A DNA stretch of 64,000 bases, taken from Paenibacillus sp. FSL K6-0276. GTDB taxonomy: Bacteria > Bacillota > Bacilli > Paenibacillales > Paenibacillaceae. Made by a program: the position numbers and the translations under genes. Every line of letters starts with the position of its first letter. Position 1 is the first letter of the stretch. Shown piece by piece: positions 36,889 to 45,813 of the stretch. The notes under the pieces were generated by a model. That model searched no databases. It saw only the letters and a list, made by a program, of their open reading frames with translations, and was not told the origin of the DNA. The DNA lies in contig NZ_CP150276.1 of NCBI RefSeq assembly GCF_037977235.1, positions 5,456,001 to 5,520,000 of the forward strand. Direction: 5' to 3'.

Positions 36889-36932
36889 TGTCTCTCATTT
36901 CGTCGTCGTTGTTTGTCAGCGGCGACCTTTAT

Positions 36933-36962
36933 AATATATCACAGTGTTTCGATGTTTGGCAA
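36933..36962 (-). promoter_or_regulatory. rrn proximal promoter
   Basis: TTGCCA, 18 bases, TATATT, about 205 bp upstream of 16S. An A-rich tract (UP-element-like) precedes it. Confidence 0.7.
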
Positions 36963-37042
36963 GTCTTTTTTTTGAAAAAGTTTTTTTCGATTTTTCTTGC
37001 CTTCCGCTTCCCTTTTACACAAGCAAAAGGAGCGCGAGATAT

Positions 37043-37072
37043 AATTTATCATGAGCACTCCTTTTTAGTCAA
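37043..37072 (-). promoter_or_regulatory. rrn distal promoter
   Basis: TTGACT, 18 bases, TAAATT, about 110 bp upstream of the proximal promoter. Tandem promoters are usual for rRNA operons. The rest of 36727-37129 holds no gene. Confidence 0.55.
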
Positions 37073-37129
37073 GCTATTTTATTAAAAAATCTTAAATCCA
37101 CATAAGACTCTTGCATTTACCACCTATCC

Positions 37130-37360
37130 TCAGTGTTTATACTGAGAAGAACGTCCACCCCATGCATACTTGGAAAGCTCTTTCTGAGGAGCAAAACGAG
37201 CATACATACGGAATACAGTCTTATATCTATTGGCGATGGCATGCCTGATATTTTGGTCCAAGCGCTGATCGCTCAAATCTAACAGCATCTCATCAAGTTC
37301 TTTCCGCAAAACATAATCCAGTTCCTTGCATTCTTTTTCGTTAAATAACATTCCCAACAT
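37130..37360 (-). CDS. Conserved-type hypothetical small protein (76 aa)
   Basis: The ATG at 37360 lies eight bases after AAGGAGG, giving 76 residues starting MLGMLFNEKECKELDYVLRKELDEMLLDL. The protein is charged and predicted mostly helical, with no membrane segment or metal motif. It could be a small cytosolic regulator. No family is recognised. It lies between the rrn promoters and the SpoIIM-like gene and is transcribed in the rrn direction. Confidence 0.65.
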   Translation of the reverse strand: MLGMLFNEKECKELDYVLRKELDEMLLDLSDQRLDQNIRHAIANRYKTVFRMYARFAPQKELSKYAWGGRSSQYKH

Positions 37361-37612
37361 ATGCTTGGCCTCCTTCATGAAGTTGCAAGTAACACATTCA
37401 CTAAAACCACAAAACCCTTGTACATAATTAGTTAGTCCATCTCATGGAGAAAGCTGCCTTAAGATCCTCTTACACTAGATTAACCGGAGTACTCTTTTTA
37501 TAACCATAATTATTAAAAATTCCCTTTATGGTTTCGTCACGATTATATACCTCAGATCTTTAGGCAATCCTTGGATGAATGGTTTTAATGTTATGCTCCA
37601 TTCCCGGAAGTT

Positions 37613-38224
37613 TTATGATAAAAGCGAAAAAGTTATTGTGCTTTCAATGATGGCTGCAACAAATAGCAGGATTACTGTCCAAATGGATGCCGTAATCGTT
37701 TGACGCATGAACGAAGACCAGTCAACACCTCTGTCCTCTTTTTTAGTGGATGAACGAAATATACTTGAAAGTACTTTCCCGCCGAATTGCAGTCCAAATG
37801 CACAAGCAATAATGATTGCTGGAATCTCTATAATCCCATGTGGCAGCAGTCCTTTTACTATTAGTTCGAACAAATCCTGCCCTTGCAGTGCCGATAAATG
37901 GATCAAATAGCCGATAACCGCTCCGTTAATAAATAAGAATATGGCTGGCAGTATACCGAACAACGCCCCTAAAAAAATGATAAGAACACCCTTGATGCTG
38001 TTATTCAAAAATATAAATACAAAGAAGCTCCATTGCGGATTAGAAGAATCTCTAAGGTTGCCACTGATTTCACTGAGCCCCTCTAATTGCTGAACCAATA
38101 GCTTTTCCAGACTGCTAGTAGCTACCCACCCTATAACCGTTCCTACTGCGAAGAGCAGACAGGATAGCAATAAAGCCTTCCGGATCGTTTTTAGATCTTT
38201 AACAAACGTGAAGAACGACAACAT
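37613..38224 (-). CDS. SpoIIM-like membrane protein (stage II sporulation protein M family)
   Basis: With the ATG behind AGGAGGG at 38224, the protein has 203 residues. It has about five hydrophobic segments, including LLSCLLFAVGTVIGWVA and GVLIIFLGALFGILPAIFLFINGAVIGYLI, and the signature LLPHGIIEIPAIIIACAFGLQFG typical of the SpoIIM/DUF95 family. SpoIIM acts with SpoIID and SpoIIP in engulfment, but the family is broad and this paralogue may be a general membrane protein. It is divergent from pdaB. Confidence 0.8.
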   Translation of the reverse strand: MLSFFTFVKDLKTIRKALLLSCLLFAVGTVIGWVATSSLEKLLVQQLEGLSEISGNLRDSSNPQWSFFVFIFLNNSIKGVLIIFLGALFGILPAIFLFINGAVIGYLIHLSALQGQDLFELIVKGLLPHGIIEIPAIIIACAFGLQFGGKVLSSIFRSSTKKEDRGVDWSSFMRQTITASIWTVILLFVAAIIESTITFSLLS

Positions 38225-38332
38225 AAATACCCTCCTGAAATTGTGATCTCTGTTTCTTAGGTCATAACCGTGCGGTACGAGCATACATTTAGAACAAACA
38301 AGCATTTCGCATGGGAGAGGAGCGCTGTCATT

Positions 38333-39136
38333 ATGAATTCTTTTTATGTATTCAGCGGCAAAAAGATTAAACGATTCATCTATATCTTCGCCGCTGTGCT
38401 TCTTGCTGCTGGAGTTGTCTATGTCGAGAGGGGAAACATAACCGTTTTTTCTGAATCCGGACCTTCCGCGATCTACAGTGTACCAACAGAGAAGAAGCTG
38501 ATTGCCCTGACCTTCGATATTAGCTGGGGGGAGAAAAGACCCGAACCAATTTTGAAGGTACTTGAAGACAAGAAAGTGGACAAAGCCACCTTCTTCCTGT
38601 CGTCACCATGGAGTAAGACTCACCCAGACATTGTAACCAACATCAAGAATGCAGGTTTTGAAATTGGAAGTCATGGTCATAAACACGTCAATTACAGCAC
38701 ACTAAGCAACGAAGAAATTCGTACACAGATCTCAACGGCTCACACCGTACTTACCGAATTAACCGGCACTGAGCCCAATTTGATTCGTATGCCTAATGGA
38801 GATTTTGACAAAAGAGTCCTTCAGGTTGCCAGCGATCTCGGTTACAAGGTCATTCAATGGGATACAGACTCTCTGGACTGGAAGAACATCGGCGTAGACA
38901 ATATCGTGAAGCGTGTGACGACAAAAGCGCATCCAGGTGATATCGTCCTTCTACATGCTAGTGATTCCTGCAAACAAACGCATGAAGCACTTCCACTCAT
39001 TATCGACGAGCTCCGCAGACAGGGTTATGAATTCGTAACCGTCTCTGAGCTGATTAGTCAAAGCAACACCGAAGGTAAAGAAGTCCGCGACTCAGCTTCA
39101 CTTAGTAATGCCATAGAGGACGCTGCTGGACTGTAA
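38333..39136 (+). CDS. pdaB: Polysaccharide deacetylase family sporulation protein PdaB
   Basis: The start at 38333 (behind GAGAGGAG) gives 267 residues. A membrane anchor (about 14-33, FIYIFAAVLLAAGVVYV) precedes a NodB domain (about 65-250) with ALTFDISWGEKRPEP in place of the TFDDG motif, as in PdaB, and SHGHKHVNYS as the metal-binding HxxH motif. PdaB is needed for late spore maturation in B. subtilis and is the first sporulation gene beyond the rRNA operon in both genomes. Confidence 0.93.
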   Translation: MNSFYVFSGKKIKRFIYIFAAVLLAAGVVYVERGNITVFSESGPSAIYSVPTEKKLIALTFDISWGEKRPEPILKVLEDKKVDKATFFLSSPWSKTHPDIVTNIKNAGFEIGSHGHKHVNYSTLSNEEIRTQISTAHTVLTELTGTEPNLIRMPNGDFDKRVLQVASDLGYKVIQWDTDSLDWKNIGVDNIVKRVTTKAHPGDIVLLHASDSCKQTHEALPLIIDELRRQGYEFVTVSELISQSNTEGKEVRDSASLSNAIEDAAGL

Positions 39137-39185
39137 GGCACTTTTCAATCTCCGGTGCCGTAATGATGTTGATCTGCCCAAAGAA

Positions 39186-40007
39186 TTAATGACGTGGAGA
39201 AATGAGTTCCGATATGTCGGGTGTGGAGGTATTCAACTTCGGATATCTCAGATCCAGACTCTCCAGTGTCTTTACAACGATGGATAAGGTCAAATAGTTG
39301 CGGTACCATTGATGATTGGCGGGTATCCAGTACCAGGGTGCTTTATCTATGCTAGTTTCCTTAAAAACATCTTCATATGCTTCTTGGTAATGATCCCAAT
39401 ACTCCCGCTCCTGGAGATCACTTGCATCGAATTTCCAGTGTTTTTTGGGATCTTCAAGCCGTTCCTTGATTTTCTTTAACTGCTTCTCTTTAGAAATGTG
39501 CAGAAAAAGCTTGATAATTGTCGTCCCCTCTTCCACCAGCATTTCCTCGAACTGCCGTATGTAACGAAAGCGCCGCTTTAAGTCATCCTTTTTTAACCCT
39601 CCGTGTACCCGTGGTACCAATACATCTTCATAGTGCGAGCGATTAAATGCAGAGATATAGCCCTTAGGGGGTGTCTTCTGATGTACCCTCCATAAAAAAT
39701 CGTGAGCCTCTTCCTCAAGAGATGGTTTCTTGAAGCTGGTAACTATGAATCCTTGTGGATTGATGCCTGAAAAAATATGCTTAACCGTTCCATCCTTACC
39801 GCTGGAATCCATTCCTTGCAGAATAACAAGCAGCGAATGCTTTTTCTGAGCAAACAAAATATCTTGCAGCTCTGCCAAACGTGCTTTAAGCTCTTCTGTT
39901 TTGGCTTCTACTTCTTTTTTGGATTTAAAAACACCTGTATCGTCCGGATCCAGCTTGTTAAGCCGGATTTCATTTGTGTCTTTTATCATATAGCGCTTGA
40001 TGTCCAT
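39186..40007 (-). CDS. ppk2: Polyphosphate kinase 2 family phosphotransferase
   Basis: PPK2 enzymes transfer phosphate between polyphosphate and nucleotides. The 273 residues carry the Walker-A-like GMDSSGKDGTVKH (about 65-78), the FNRSHYEDVLVPRVHG lid and Walker-B-like motif (about 120-135), and DAPWYW-like SIDKAPWYWIPAN. The length fits the short class of single-domain PPK2 kinases. It lies convergently to pdaB and in tandem after kbaA, without an obvious functional link. Confidence 0.92.
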   Translation of the reverse strand: MDIKRYMIKDTNEIRLNKLDPDDTGVFKSKKEVEAKTEELKARLAELQDILFAQKKHSLLVILQGMDSSGKDGTVKHIFSGINPQGFIVTSFKKPSLEEEAHDFLWRVHQKTPPKGYISAFNRSHYEDVLVPRVHGGLKKDDLKRRFRYIRQFEEMLVEEGTTIIKLFLHISKEKQLKKIKERLEDPKKHWKFDASDLQEREYWDHYQEAYEDVFKETSIDKAPWYWIPANHQWYRNYLTLSIVVKTLESLDLRYPKLNTSTPDISELISPRH

Positions 40008-40160
40008 ATATTCCCCTCCTAAAAGTTTTGTAAGCGTTACTACACTTGTATTACTTCGTACAAAACTCGCATCGGAAGCATTCGCTTAGTTTTGAGAGCG
40101 TATCGTTCTTTAAGATTAACCTTCACAACCAGATTTTAATCGTTAAGATACAGCAAGAGC

Positions 40161-40197
40161 AAAAAAACCCGTCTTCTGAGATCAGAGCACGGGGTTC
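40161..40197 (-). terminator. Terminator after kbaA
   Basis: AACCCCGT and ACGGGTT pair around an inner TCTGA-TC-TCAGA hairpin, followed by seven T residues on the minus strand. Confidence 0.85.
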
Positions 40198-40221
40198 ATT
40201 GTTTAGTGCCTTCCTCATTCA

Positions 40222-40821
40222 TTATCCGGCTGCCGGCTTCAGAATACGGTGAAGCATCAAAATTTGGAATGCATTACAAGCGATAAGCGGAACAACAATA
40301 AATACCGTCGCACTATCGACACCTATACGAAGCACGCCGATAACTTCCACAATTGAAATAGCTGTCATAAAAAAGAGGGTTGGAATCAAAGCTGAGATGT
40401 TTGTACTTTTCACTTTGAAATAAGACACAATAATAGCAGCTAACAAAATAACGATTCCTAATATTAGATCAGACATAACATTTCTTTCCCCGCCAACGAC
40501 GGTACGCAAAAAAATCAGTTCAAGCAATGCAAGCACAGAAAGCACCAGTTGTATGTATTTCCAAACCTTTTGTGGGAAAACGCCATTGCCCATATAATTC
40601 AAAATCAAATAGGCAAAAAAACCAAGTTGCGAATAAACGCTTACAAGCATACCGTAGCCAAGCAGAATCAGCGGGTATAAAAAGAAATCTCCGACACTTT
40701 TGAAATCAATCCTACCATTCACGAATTGCAGTGCCAGACCAGCGATTACAGCTCCGCCCGCTCCTATAAGGAGGGTAGTCCAAAATAAATGAAACCATTT
40801 TTTTATACTCAGCCAATTCAC
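40222..40821 (-). CDS. kbaA: KinB-signalling pathway activator KbaA
   Basis: The 199-residue integral membrane protein has about six hydrophobic segments, and its length matches B. subtilis KbaA (198). KbaA activates the KinB branch of the sporulation phosphorelay. The identification is supported by its place between pdaB and gerD in the conserved salA-gerD-kbaA-pdaB order with the same relative orientations. It is divergent from gerD over 120 bp. Confidence 0.88.
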   Translation of the reverse strand: MNWLSIKKWFHLFWTTLLIGAGGAVIAGLALQFVNGRIDFKSVGDFFLYPLILLGYGMLVSVYSQLGFFAYLILNYMGNGVFPQKVWKYIQLVLSVLALLELIFLRTVVGGERNVMSDLILGIVILLAAIIVSYFKVKSTNISALIPTLFFMTAISIVEVIGVLRIGVDSATVFIVVPLIACNAFQILMLHRILKPAAG

Positions 40822-40941
40822 CTCCCCGTGTCAGATTTATTTTACCAAGGATACCGACAAAACACCATTACACCCACAACATAAATGTGTTCTAATGCGG
40901 CATAATACATCTAGAGAATCCTATAAAGGAGGGCAGCGCCA

Positions 40942-41613
40942 ATGAAATGGAGATTTATCGGTTCTGTAGGTTTGGCATTGGGTTTTGTTATGGCCTTAAC
41001 GGCTTGCGGAGGTGAGCAGAGCAGTTCTTCTTCCGGACAGGGCAGTTATAAAGAAATGAAGACCATGGTTATTGATATATTGAAAAGCGACGAAGGAAAA
41101 AAAGCGGTTGAGGAATCATTATCAAGTTCCAGTTCTGGTGGCAGCAGTGGAATGAATATGAAGATGATGACGCCTCAAACAACAGAGGAGATTAAGACCG
41201 CTGTTAAGAATACCCTCACTGCTCCGGAATATCAAAAGGAAATTGAGAAAATAATGACTGATCCCAAGTTCGCGGGCGATTTTGCTAAAGCCATTCAATC
41301 GCAAAGTAAGGAGCTGCACCTTCAGCTAATTAAAGATCCCACTTACCAGAAATCAGTCGAAGAAATTATGAAGTCTCCAGAAATGATGACCATGTTTTTA
41401 AATCTCACCAAAACACCTGATTACCGAAAGCAATCCATGAAAACCATGCAGGAATCTATGCAAACTCCATTATTCCGTATGGAAGTATTAAATTTACTTA
41501 AAAAGGTCGTACAAGAAGAACTTGAACCAAAGGAGAAAAAGGATAAGGGCAGCGAAGGTGGCGCCAAACAGGAAGGCAGTGGCGGCGGCAGCGGTGATAA
41601 TTCAAGTTCTTAA
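40942..41613 (+). CDS. gerD: Spore germination lipoprotein GerD
   Basis: The 223-residue protein begins with a lipoprotein signal (lipobox LTAC, about residue 22). The mature part contains helical repeats of the KIMTDPKFAGDFAKAIQSQ and KDPTYQKSVEEIMKSPE kind and ends in a Gly/Ser/Lys-rich tail. GerD is needed for clustering of nutrient germinant receptors in the spore inner membrane. The start is behind AAAGGAGG. It is opposite to kbaA and salA, as in B. subtilis. Confidence 0.93.
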   Translation: MKWRFIGSVGLALGFVMALTACGGEQSSSSSGQGSYKEMKTMVIDILKSDEGKKAVEESLSSSSSGGSSGMNMKMMTPQTTEEIKTAVKNTLTAPEYQKEIEKIMTDPKFAGDFAKAIQSQSKELHLQLIKDPTYQKSVEEIMKSPEMMTMFLNLTKTPDYRKQSMKTMQESMQTPLFRMEVLNLLKKVVQEELEPKEKKDKGSEGGAKQEGSGGGSGDNSSS

Positions 41614-41660
41614 AAAAGAGGCCTTATCCCACTAATAAAATGTGGGACGGCCTCTTTTTC
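41613..41660. terminator. Bidirectional terminator between gerD and salA
   Basis: GAGGCC-TTATCCCAC and GTGGGA-CGGCCTC form a long stem flanked by six A residues on one side and five T residues on the other, serving both converging genes. Confidence 0.9.
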
Positions 41661-41671
41661 ATGCACAATAA

Positions 41672-42772
41672 TTAGTGCTCATATTTTGCAATGAGTTTAT
41701 CAGCGATTTCTGCAAACAATAGTGCTGTTGGTGTCTCTTCTTTGTATACAGAAGGTGAGAAATCCAGTTCAGAAATATGGTTGTCCGGAGCACCCAGTGG
41801 CACTTGTGCAAGCAGCTCCGTATGAAGCGTCTCTGCAAGCCTCGCTCCTCCACCTCTGCCAAAGATATAATCCTTCTTACCACAGTCTTTACACTCATAA
41901 TAAGCCATATTCTCAATGACTCCAATAATCTCATGATCTGTCTGTAAAGCCATAGAGCCCGCTCTAGCCGCCACAAACGCTGCGGTAGCGTGAGGTGTCG
42001 TAACTATGATCTCTTTGCTGTGGGGCAGCATCTGATGCACGTCAAGCGCCACATCACCTGTACCTGGAGGAAGATCAAGCAGCATATAATCAAGTTCTCC
42101 CCAACCGACATCATTGAAGAACTGGCGCAGCATTTTACCAAGCATAGGTCCCCGCCAAATAACCGGACTATTCTCACGGATAAAGAAGCCCATAGACATG
42201 ACCTTCACTCCGAAACGTTCCACAGGAATAATGGTGCCTTCTTCAACAACTGGCCCCTCTTCGATCCCCATCATATCGGGGATGCTGAAACCATAAATAT
42301 CGGCATCGACAAGACCAACCTTTTTACCTTTTCTTGCAAGGGCTACGGCCAAATTCACTGTTACAGTAGATTTACCAACCCCACCTTTGCCGCTAGCCAC
42401 GGCGATAAAGTTCACACCAGAGCTCTCGCTAATTAATTCATGGCCATCAAGGCCTGCTGCATGCCCCTTAAGTTTCCCAGGCTCATCAACTTCCTCGGCG
42501 CTCTCTCCGCGAAGAAGAGCACGTTCATAATCGGTTGCATCACGAAGCCGGATATGTACATTAGAGGCTCCACCTGCTTCAAGCAATTCACGAACCCGTT
42601 GTTCTAGATCCATGCGACTTTGCTCTTCAGGATTCAGACATACGATAGATAATGAAATTCGATCTTCTTTAATCATAATGTCACGGATCAGCTGTAGTTC
42701 CACAAGGCTTTTTCCGGTTTCCGGGTCTGTTAATGGCTGCAGTATTTCCTGAATTTGTTCCTTAGTCAGCAT
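41672..42772 (-). CDS. salA: Mrp/NBP35-type P-loop ATPase SalA
   Basis: I use the ATG at 42772 behind GAGGTG, giving 366 residues. An N-terminal DUF59/MIP18-like domain (about 1-90) is followed by a P-loop ATPase domain with the deviant Walker A GKGGVGKST (about residue 126) and a CxxC pair in YYECKDCGKK near residue 290, consistent with Fe-S cluster carriage. In B. subtilis SalA (YbaL) regulates scoC and affects protease expression. The position beside gerD supports orthology. Confidence 0.92.
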   Translation of the reverse strand: MLTKEQIQEILQPLTDPETGKSLVELQLIRDIMIKEDRISLSIVCLNPEEQSRMDLEQRVRELLEAGGASNVHIRLRDATDYERALLRGESAEEVDEPGKLKGHAAGLDGHELISESSGVNFIAVASGKGGVGKSTVTVNLAVALARKGKKVGLVDADIYGFSIPDMMGIEEGPVVEEGTIIPVERFGVKVMSMGFFIRENSPVIWRGPMLGKMLRQFFNDVGWGELDYMLLDLPPGTGDVALDVHQMLPHSKEIIVTTPHATAAFVAARAGSMALQTDHEIIGVIENMAYYECKDCGKKDYIFGRGGGARLAETLHTELLAQVPLGAPDNHISELDFSPSVYKEETPTALLFAEIADKLIAKYEH

Positions 42773-42862
42773 GGGAAGCACCTCTGTTTCCTTTCCGGAT
42801 AAGAAATCCTCCGGAGTTTTTGTCTATTATAGCATTACCTGTCTCCCCATGAGTAGTCCTGG

Positions 42863-43603
42863 CTACTCGGAGGCATACCGAAGAATACCACGATAAATGC
42901 TAGTCGCTACCTTACGCTGATAGACATCATTTCCGAGTAGAGCTGATTCCTGGGGGTGTGATAAGAAACCGACTTCTACAAGTACTGCTGGTATTTTCAA
43001 TGCTTTTAACAGATACACAGTATTCACTGTCTTAGCCACACGATCGGTATTCTCCAGCGTAGTCTTCAGCTCACTCTGCACAAACTCCGCAATCGCTTTA
43101 TTATCCTTATTATTGGGGTAATAAAAGGTCTGTGCTCCGCTCCAACGATTTGAGGGTACACTGTTCATGTGAACGCTAATAAAAAGGTCTGCGCCTTTCT
43201 CTTCGATGCTTCTTACTCTTTGTTTAAGATCTTCTGTCTTGCGCTTAGAATAGCCCTTAGTGCCTTCCTGAGCCAAATCATAATCACCTTCACGAGTCAT
43301 TACTACAATAGCCCCTGCCTGCTGCAGATAATCACGTAAATAAAGCGATACCGCGAGATTAATATCTTTCTCAATTAACCCCTCCCGGCTAACCGCTCCT
43401 CCGTCAGCTCCGCCATGCCCGGCATCGATAGCAATAACTTTCCCTGACAAGGGCAGACTCCAATAATTTAATGTTTTAGCGGTAGGCATGTCATACGCTA
43501 TAATTCCGATCATTATAGCTAGCAGTGTCGCGCCAAGCATACTTTTTTTGATACTGCTCCATGAGATCCAGACCGAGACTTTACTCTGCTTTCGGCCAGA
43601 CAT
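42863..43603 (-). CDS. cwlD: Germination-specific N-acetylmuramoyl-L-alanine amidase CwlD
   Basis: The start behind AGGGGG gives 246 residues with a membrane anchor near 20-37 (LGATLLAIMIGIIAY). The Amidase_3 domain follows, with zinc ligands in DAGHGGADGG (His), the Glu of LIEKDINLAV and FISVHMNSV (His), plus the catalytic Glu of VEVGFLSH. CwlD, with PdaA, makes the muramic-delta-lactam of spore cortex. It sits between salA and the cysH-sat operon. Confidence 0.94.
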   Translation of the reverse strand: MSGRKQSKVSVWISWSSIKKSMLGATLLAIMIGIIAYDMPTAKTLNYWSLPLSGKVIAIDAGHGGADGGAVSREGLIEKDINLAVSLYLRDYLQQAGAIVVMTREGDYDLAQEGTKGYSKRKTEDLKQRVRSIEEKGADLFISVHMNSVPSNRWSGAQTFYYPNNKDNKAIAEFVQSELKTTLENTDRVAKTVNTVYLLKALKIPAVLVEVGFLSHPQESALLGNDVYQRKVATSIYRGILRYASE

Positions 43604-43681
43604 AACAAAGACCCCCTCGTCCCGATAGATAATACTCATCTATATGGGACAAGAAGGTCAAATAGTACTAGCTGACAATGA

Positions 43682-44851
43682 TTAAGCTGTTACTTCTTGA
43701 GTCATACCTTCAATCAGAATCTGCGCAACCTCAGGTCGCGTGAATTCAGGCGGAAGACATTGACCATCACGTAGCAAAGCCCGTACCTTTGTACCCGACA
43801 ATGTCATATGATCATCGCTAGGATGAGGGCAAGTTTTACTGGAAGCCATATTTCCGCATTTTTTACAGAAGAAGCTATGTTCAAAAAATAATGGAGTAAT
43901 ATCAAGTTCTTCAGCCGTGAAATTAGAGAAAATTTCTTGTGCTTCGTAAGTTCCGTAATAATCTCCTACACCAGCATGGTCACGTCCTACAATAAAATGG
44001 GTGCAGCCGTAATTTTTACGAACCATAGCATGGAAGATGCCTTCTCTCGGGCCAGCATAACGCATCGCTGCCGGGAAAACGCCAAGGAATGTACGATCTG
44101 CAGGATAATAGTTCTCCAAAAGAGCAAGGTAGCTCTTCATCCGCACATTTGCCGGTACATCATCTGATTTGGTCTCACCTACAAGTGGATTTAAGAACAG
44201 AGCGTCTACAACCTCCATAGCACACTTCTGAATGTACTCATGAGCACGATGAACAGGATTACGGGTTTGGAAGCCTACAACCGTTCTCCAGCCCTTTTCA
44301 GCAAATATCTTTCTTGTATCCGATGGGTCAAAATAAAATTCTCCGAACTTTTCTTTCTGTGGGCGGTTCAATACTGTAATCGGTCCACCTACATAGGTAG
44401 CAGGACGAGCTAACAGCTTACTCACCCCTGGATGTTCAGGGTCTGTTGTTTTGAACACATTCTGTGCTTCAAGCGCTTGATCAACAGTATAAATACTCTC
44501 AATATCCAATAAACCGTAAATCTCGCCATCGTCTTCACCGATTAGAGAAACTTTATCCCCAATTGATAATCCGGCAGCCACATCATCTTCTACAGCCAGT
44601 GTTATTGGAATGCTCCACACTGTGCCATCTGCTAAACGCATACTTTTTACTACTAAATGATAGTCTTGCTCATTTAAAAAGCCAGTCAGTGGCGAAAATG
44701 CACCTACAGCTATAAGATCCAAATCGGATAAAGTCCAGGTATTCAAGGCAATTGCCTTGCTGTCACGTGCGAGATTTAGCAATTCTTCTCTTTCAGTACC
44801 CTCTACTACCCGGTTAACCAAAGTTCCGCCATGCGGACGTATCGAAGTCAT
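43682..44851 (-). CDS. sat: Sulfate adenylyltransferase (ATP sulfurylase)
   Basis: Starting at 44851 behind GAAGGAGAG, the 389-residue enzyme activates sulfate with ATP to adenylylsulfate (APS). The motifs QTRNPVHRAHEY (about residue 196) and GRDHAGVGDYYG (about 290) are intact, and a CKKCGN...TCPH zinc-type cluster lies near 330-345. It follows cysH by 37 bp, so activation and reduction of sulfate are co-transcribed. No APS kinase gene is visible, which fits an APS-using CysH. Confidence 0.95.
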   Translation of the reverse strand: MTSIRPHGGTLVNRVVEGTEREELLNLARDSKAIALNTWTLSDLDLIAVGAFSPLTGFLNEQDYHLVVKSMRLADGTVWSIPITLAVEDDVAAGLSIGDKVSLIGEDDGEIYGLLDIESIYTVDQALEAQNVFKTTDPEHPGVSKLLARPATYVGGPITVLNRPQKEKFGEFYFDPSDTRKIFAEKGWRTVVGFQTRNPVHRAHEYIQKCAMEVVDALFLNPLVGETKSDDVPANVRMKSYLALLENYYPADRTFLGVFPAAMRYAGPREGIFHAMVRKNYGCTHFIVGRDHAGVGDYYGTYEAQEIFSNFTAEELDITPLFFEHSFFCKKCGNMASSKTCPHPSDDHMTLSGTKVRALLRDGQCLPPEFTRPEVAQILIEGMTQEVTA

Positions 44852-44888
44852 CTTAGTCTCTCCTTCTATGTTCCCACAGGGATATGTC

Positions 44889-45581
44889 TTACTTGTGCAA
44901 TCCGCACTCTGTCTTCTCTGATCCAGACCAACGTCCAGCACGCGGATCTTCACCTGGCATAACCTGACGTGTACATTGCTCACAACCGATACTTGGATAG
45001 TTACGGTCATGTAGAGGATTATAGATTACGTCATTTTCACGAATATAGTTCCATACATCTTCTGTCGTCCAATCCGCAATAGGATTAAACTTCACTAAAC
45101 CAAATTTATAATCATACTCAACTTTTTTAGCATTAGCACGGGTAGGCGCTTGGTCACGACGAATTCCAGTAATCCAAGCCTCATATTGAGATAATATACG
45201 AGTCAATGGTTCAACTTTACGAATTCCACAGCATTGGTTAGGGTCAACCGTCCATAGCGCATCACCGTATTGAAGTGCTTGCTCCTGCGTTGTTAGTTGC
45301 GGAGACACACGTACAAACTCTAATCCGTATTTGTCTGCCATCAAATCTCTGGTTTCATAGGTTTCCTTAAAATGATAATCTGTATCGAGATAAAAGACGT
45401 CAGTAGACGGACTAACTTTGTGAAGCATATCAACAAGCACTACATCTTCGGCACCAAAGCTGCAGGCAAAAGTAATGTTGGGAAATGTTTCTATAGCCCA
45501 GCGGATAATTTCCTCGGGTGAAGCACTCTCTAATTCTTCGGCCTTTATTCTGATCAAATCTTCTTTCTCGAGTAGGTTCAT
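44889..45581 (-). CDS. cysH: Adenylylsulfate (APS) reductase CysH, [4Fe-4S] type
   Basis: The 230-residue thioredoxin-dependent reductase has the PAPS-reductase fold (SFGAEDVVLVDM, about 40-51) and the catalytic terminal motif ECGLH. The two cysteine pairs NQCCGIR (about 117) and GCEQC (about 200) are the [4Fe-4S] ligands that distinguish APS-reducing enzymes. It produces sulfite from APS made by the adjacent Sat. An operator-like inverted repeat overlaps its promoter. Confidence 0.95.
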   Translation of the reverse strand: MNLLEKEDLIRIKAEELESASPEEIIRWAIETFPNITFACSFGAEDVVLVDMLHKVSPSTDVFYLDTDYHFKETYETRDLMADKYGLEFVRVSPQLTTQEQALQYGDALWTVDPNQCCGIRKVEPLTRILSQYEAWITGIRRDQAPTRANAKKVEYDYKFGLVKFNPIADWTTEDVWNYIRENDVIYNPLHDRNYPSIGCEQCTRQVMPGEDPRAGRWSGSEKTECGLHK

Positions 45582-45647
45582 TAAGGTATTCCTCCATCCA
45601 AAATATTAATCGTATGAATAAATGAGGTAAAATAAGTAATAAAACCA

Positions 45648-45693
45648 ACTATTTCTATATGAAATAGTATATAACTTTTGCTGAGGAAGTCAA
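45648..45693 (-). promoter_or_regulatory. cysH promoter with inverted-repeat operator candidate
   Basis: TTGACT (45693-45688), 16 bases, TATACT (45671-45666), then ACTATTTC-ATATA-GAAATAGT, a perfect 8-bp-arm palindrome overlapping the end of the -10 box and the likely transcription start. The place suits a repressor such as a sulfur regulator, but the identity is inferred only. Confidence 0.65.
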
Positions 45694-45727
45694 TGCATTT
45701 CATCCCTCAGAATTAGTAAATGGATGC

Positions 45728-45759
45728 AAAAAGAGCCCATTTCTTGTTCGAAAGGGGCT
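45728..45759 (-). terminator. Second terminator after rpsI
   Basis: AGCCCCTTTC and GAAATGGGCT enclose GAACAA and are followed by CTTTTT on the minus strand. It backs up the preceding terminator. Confidence 0.75.
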
Positions 45760-45764
45760 ATATA

Positions 45765-45799
45765 TAAAATAAAACCCTCGACCATAAAGGCCAAGGGTT
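45765..45799 (-). terminator. First terminator after rpsI
   Basis: AACCCTTGGCC and GGTCGAGGGTT form the stem, and TTTATTTT follows. It lies 15 bp past the rpsI stop. Confidence 0.82.
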
Positions 45800-45813
45800 G
45801 AATTTGATAAATA

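Noticed and set aside
44852..45010. N-terminal extension of Sat to 45010
   Set aside because: It overlaps the end of cysH and lacks homology to Sat; the ATG at 44851 has a good ribosome-binding site and gives the normal length.
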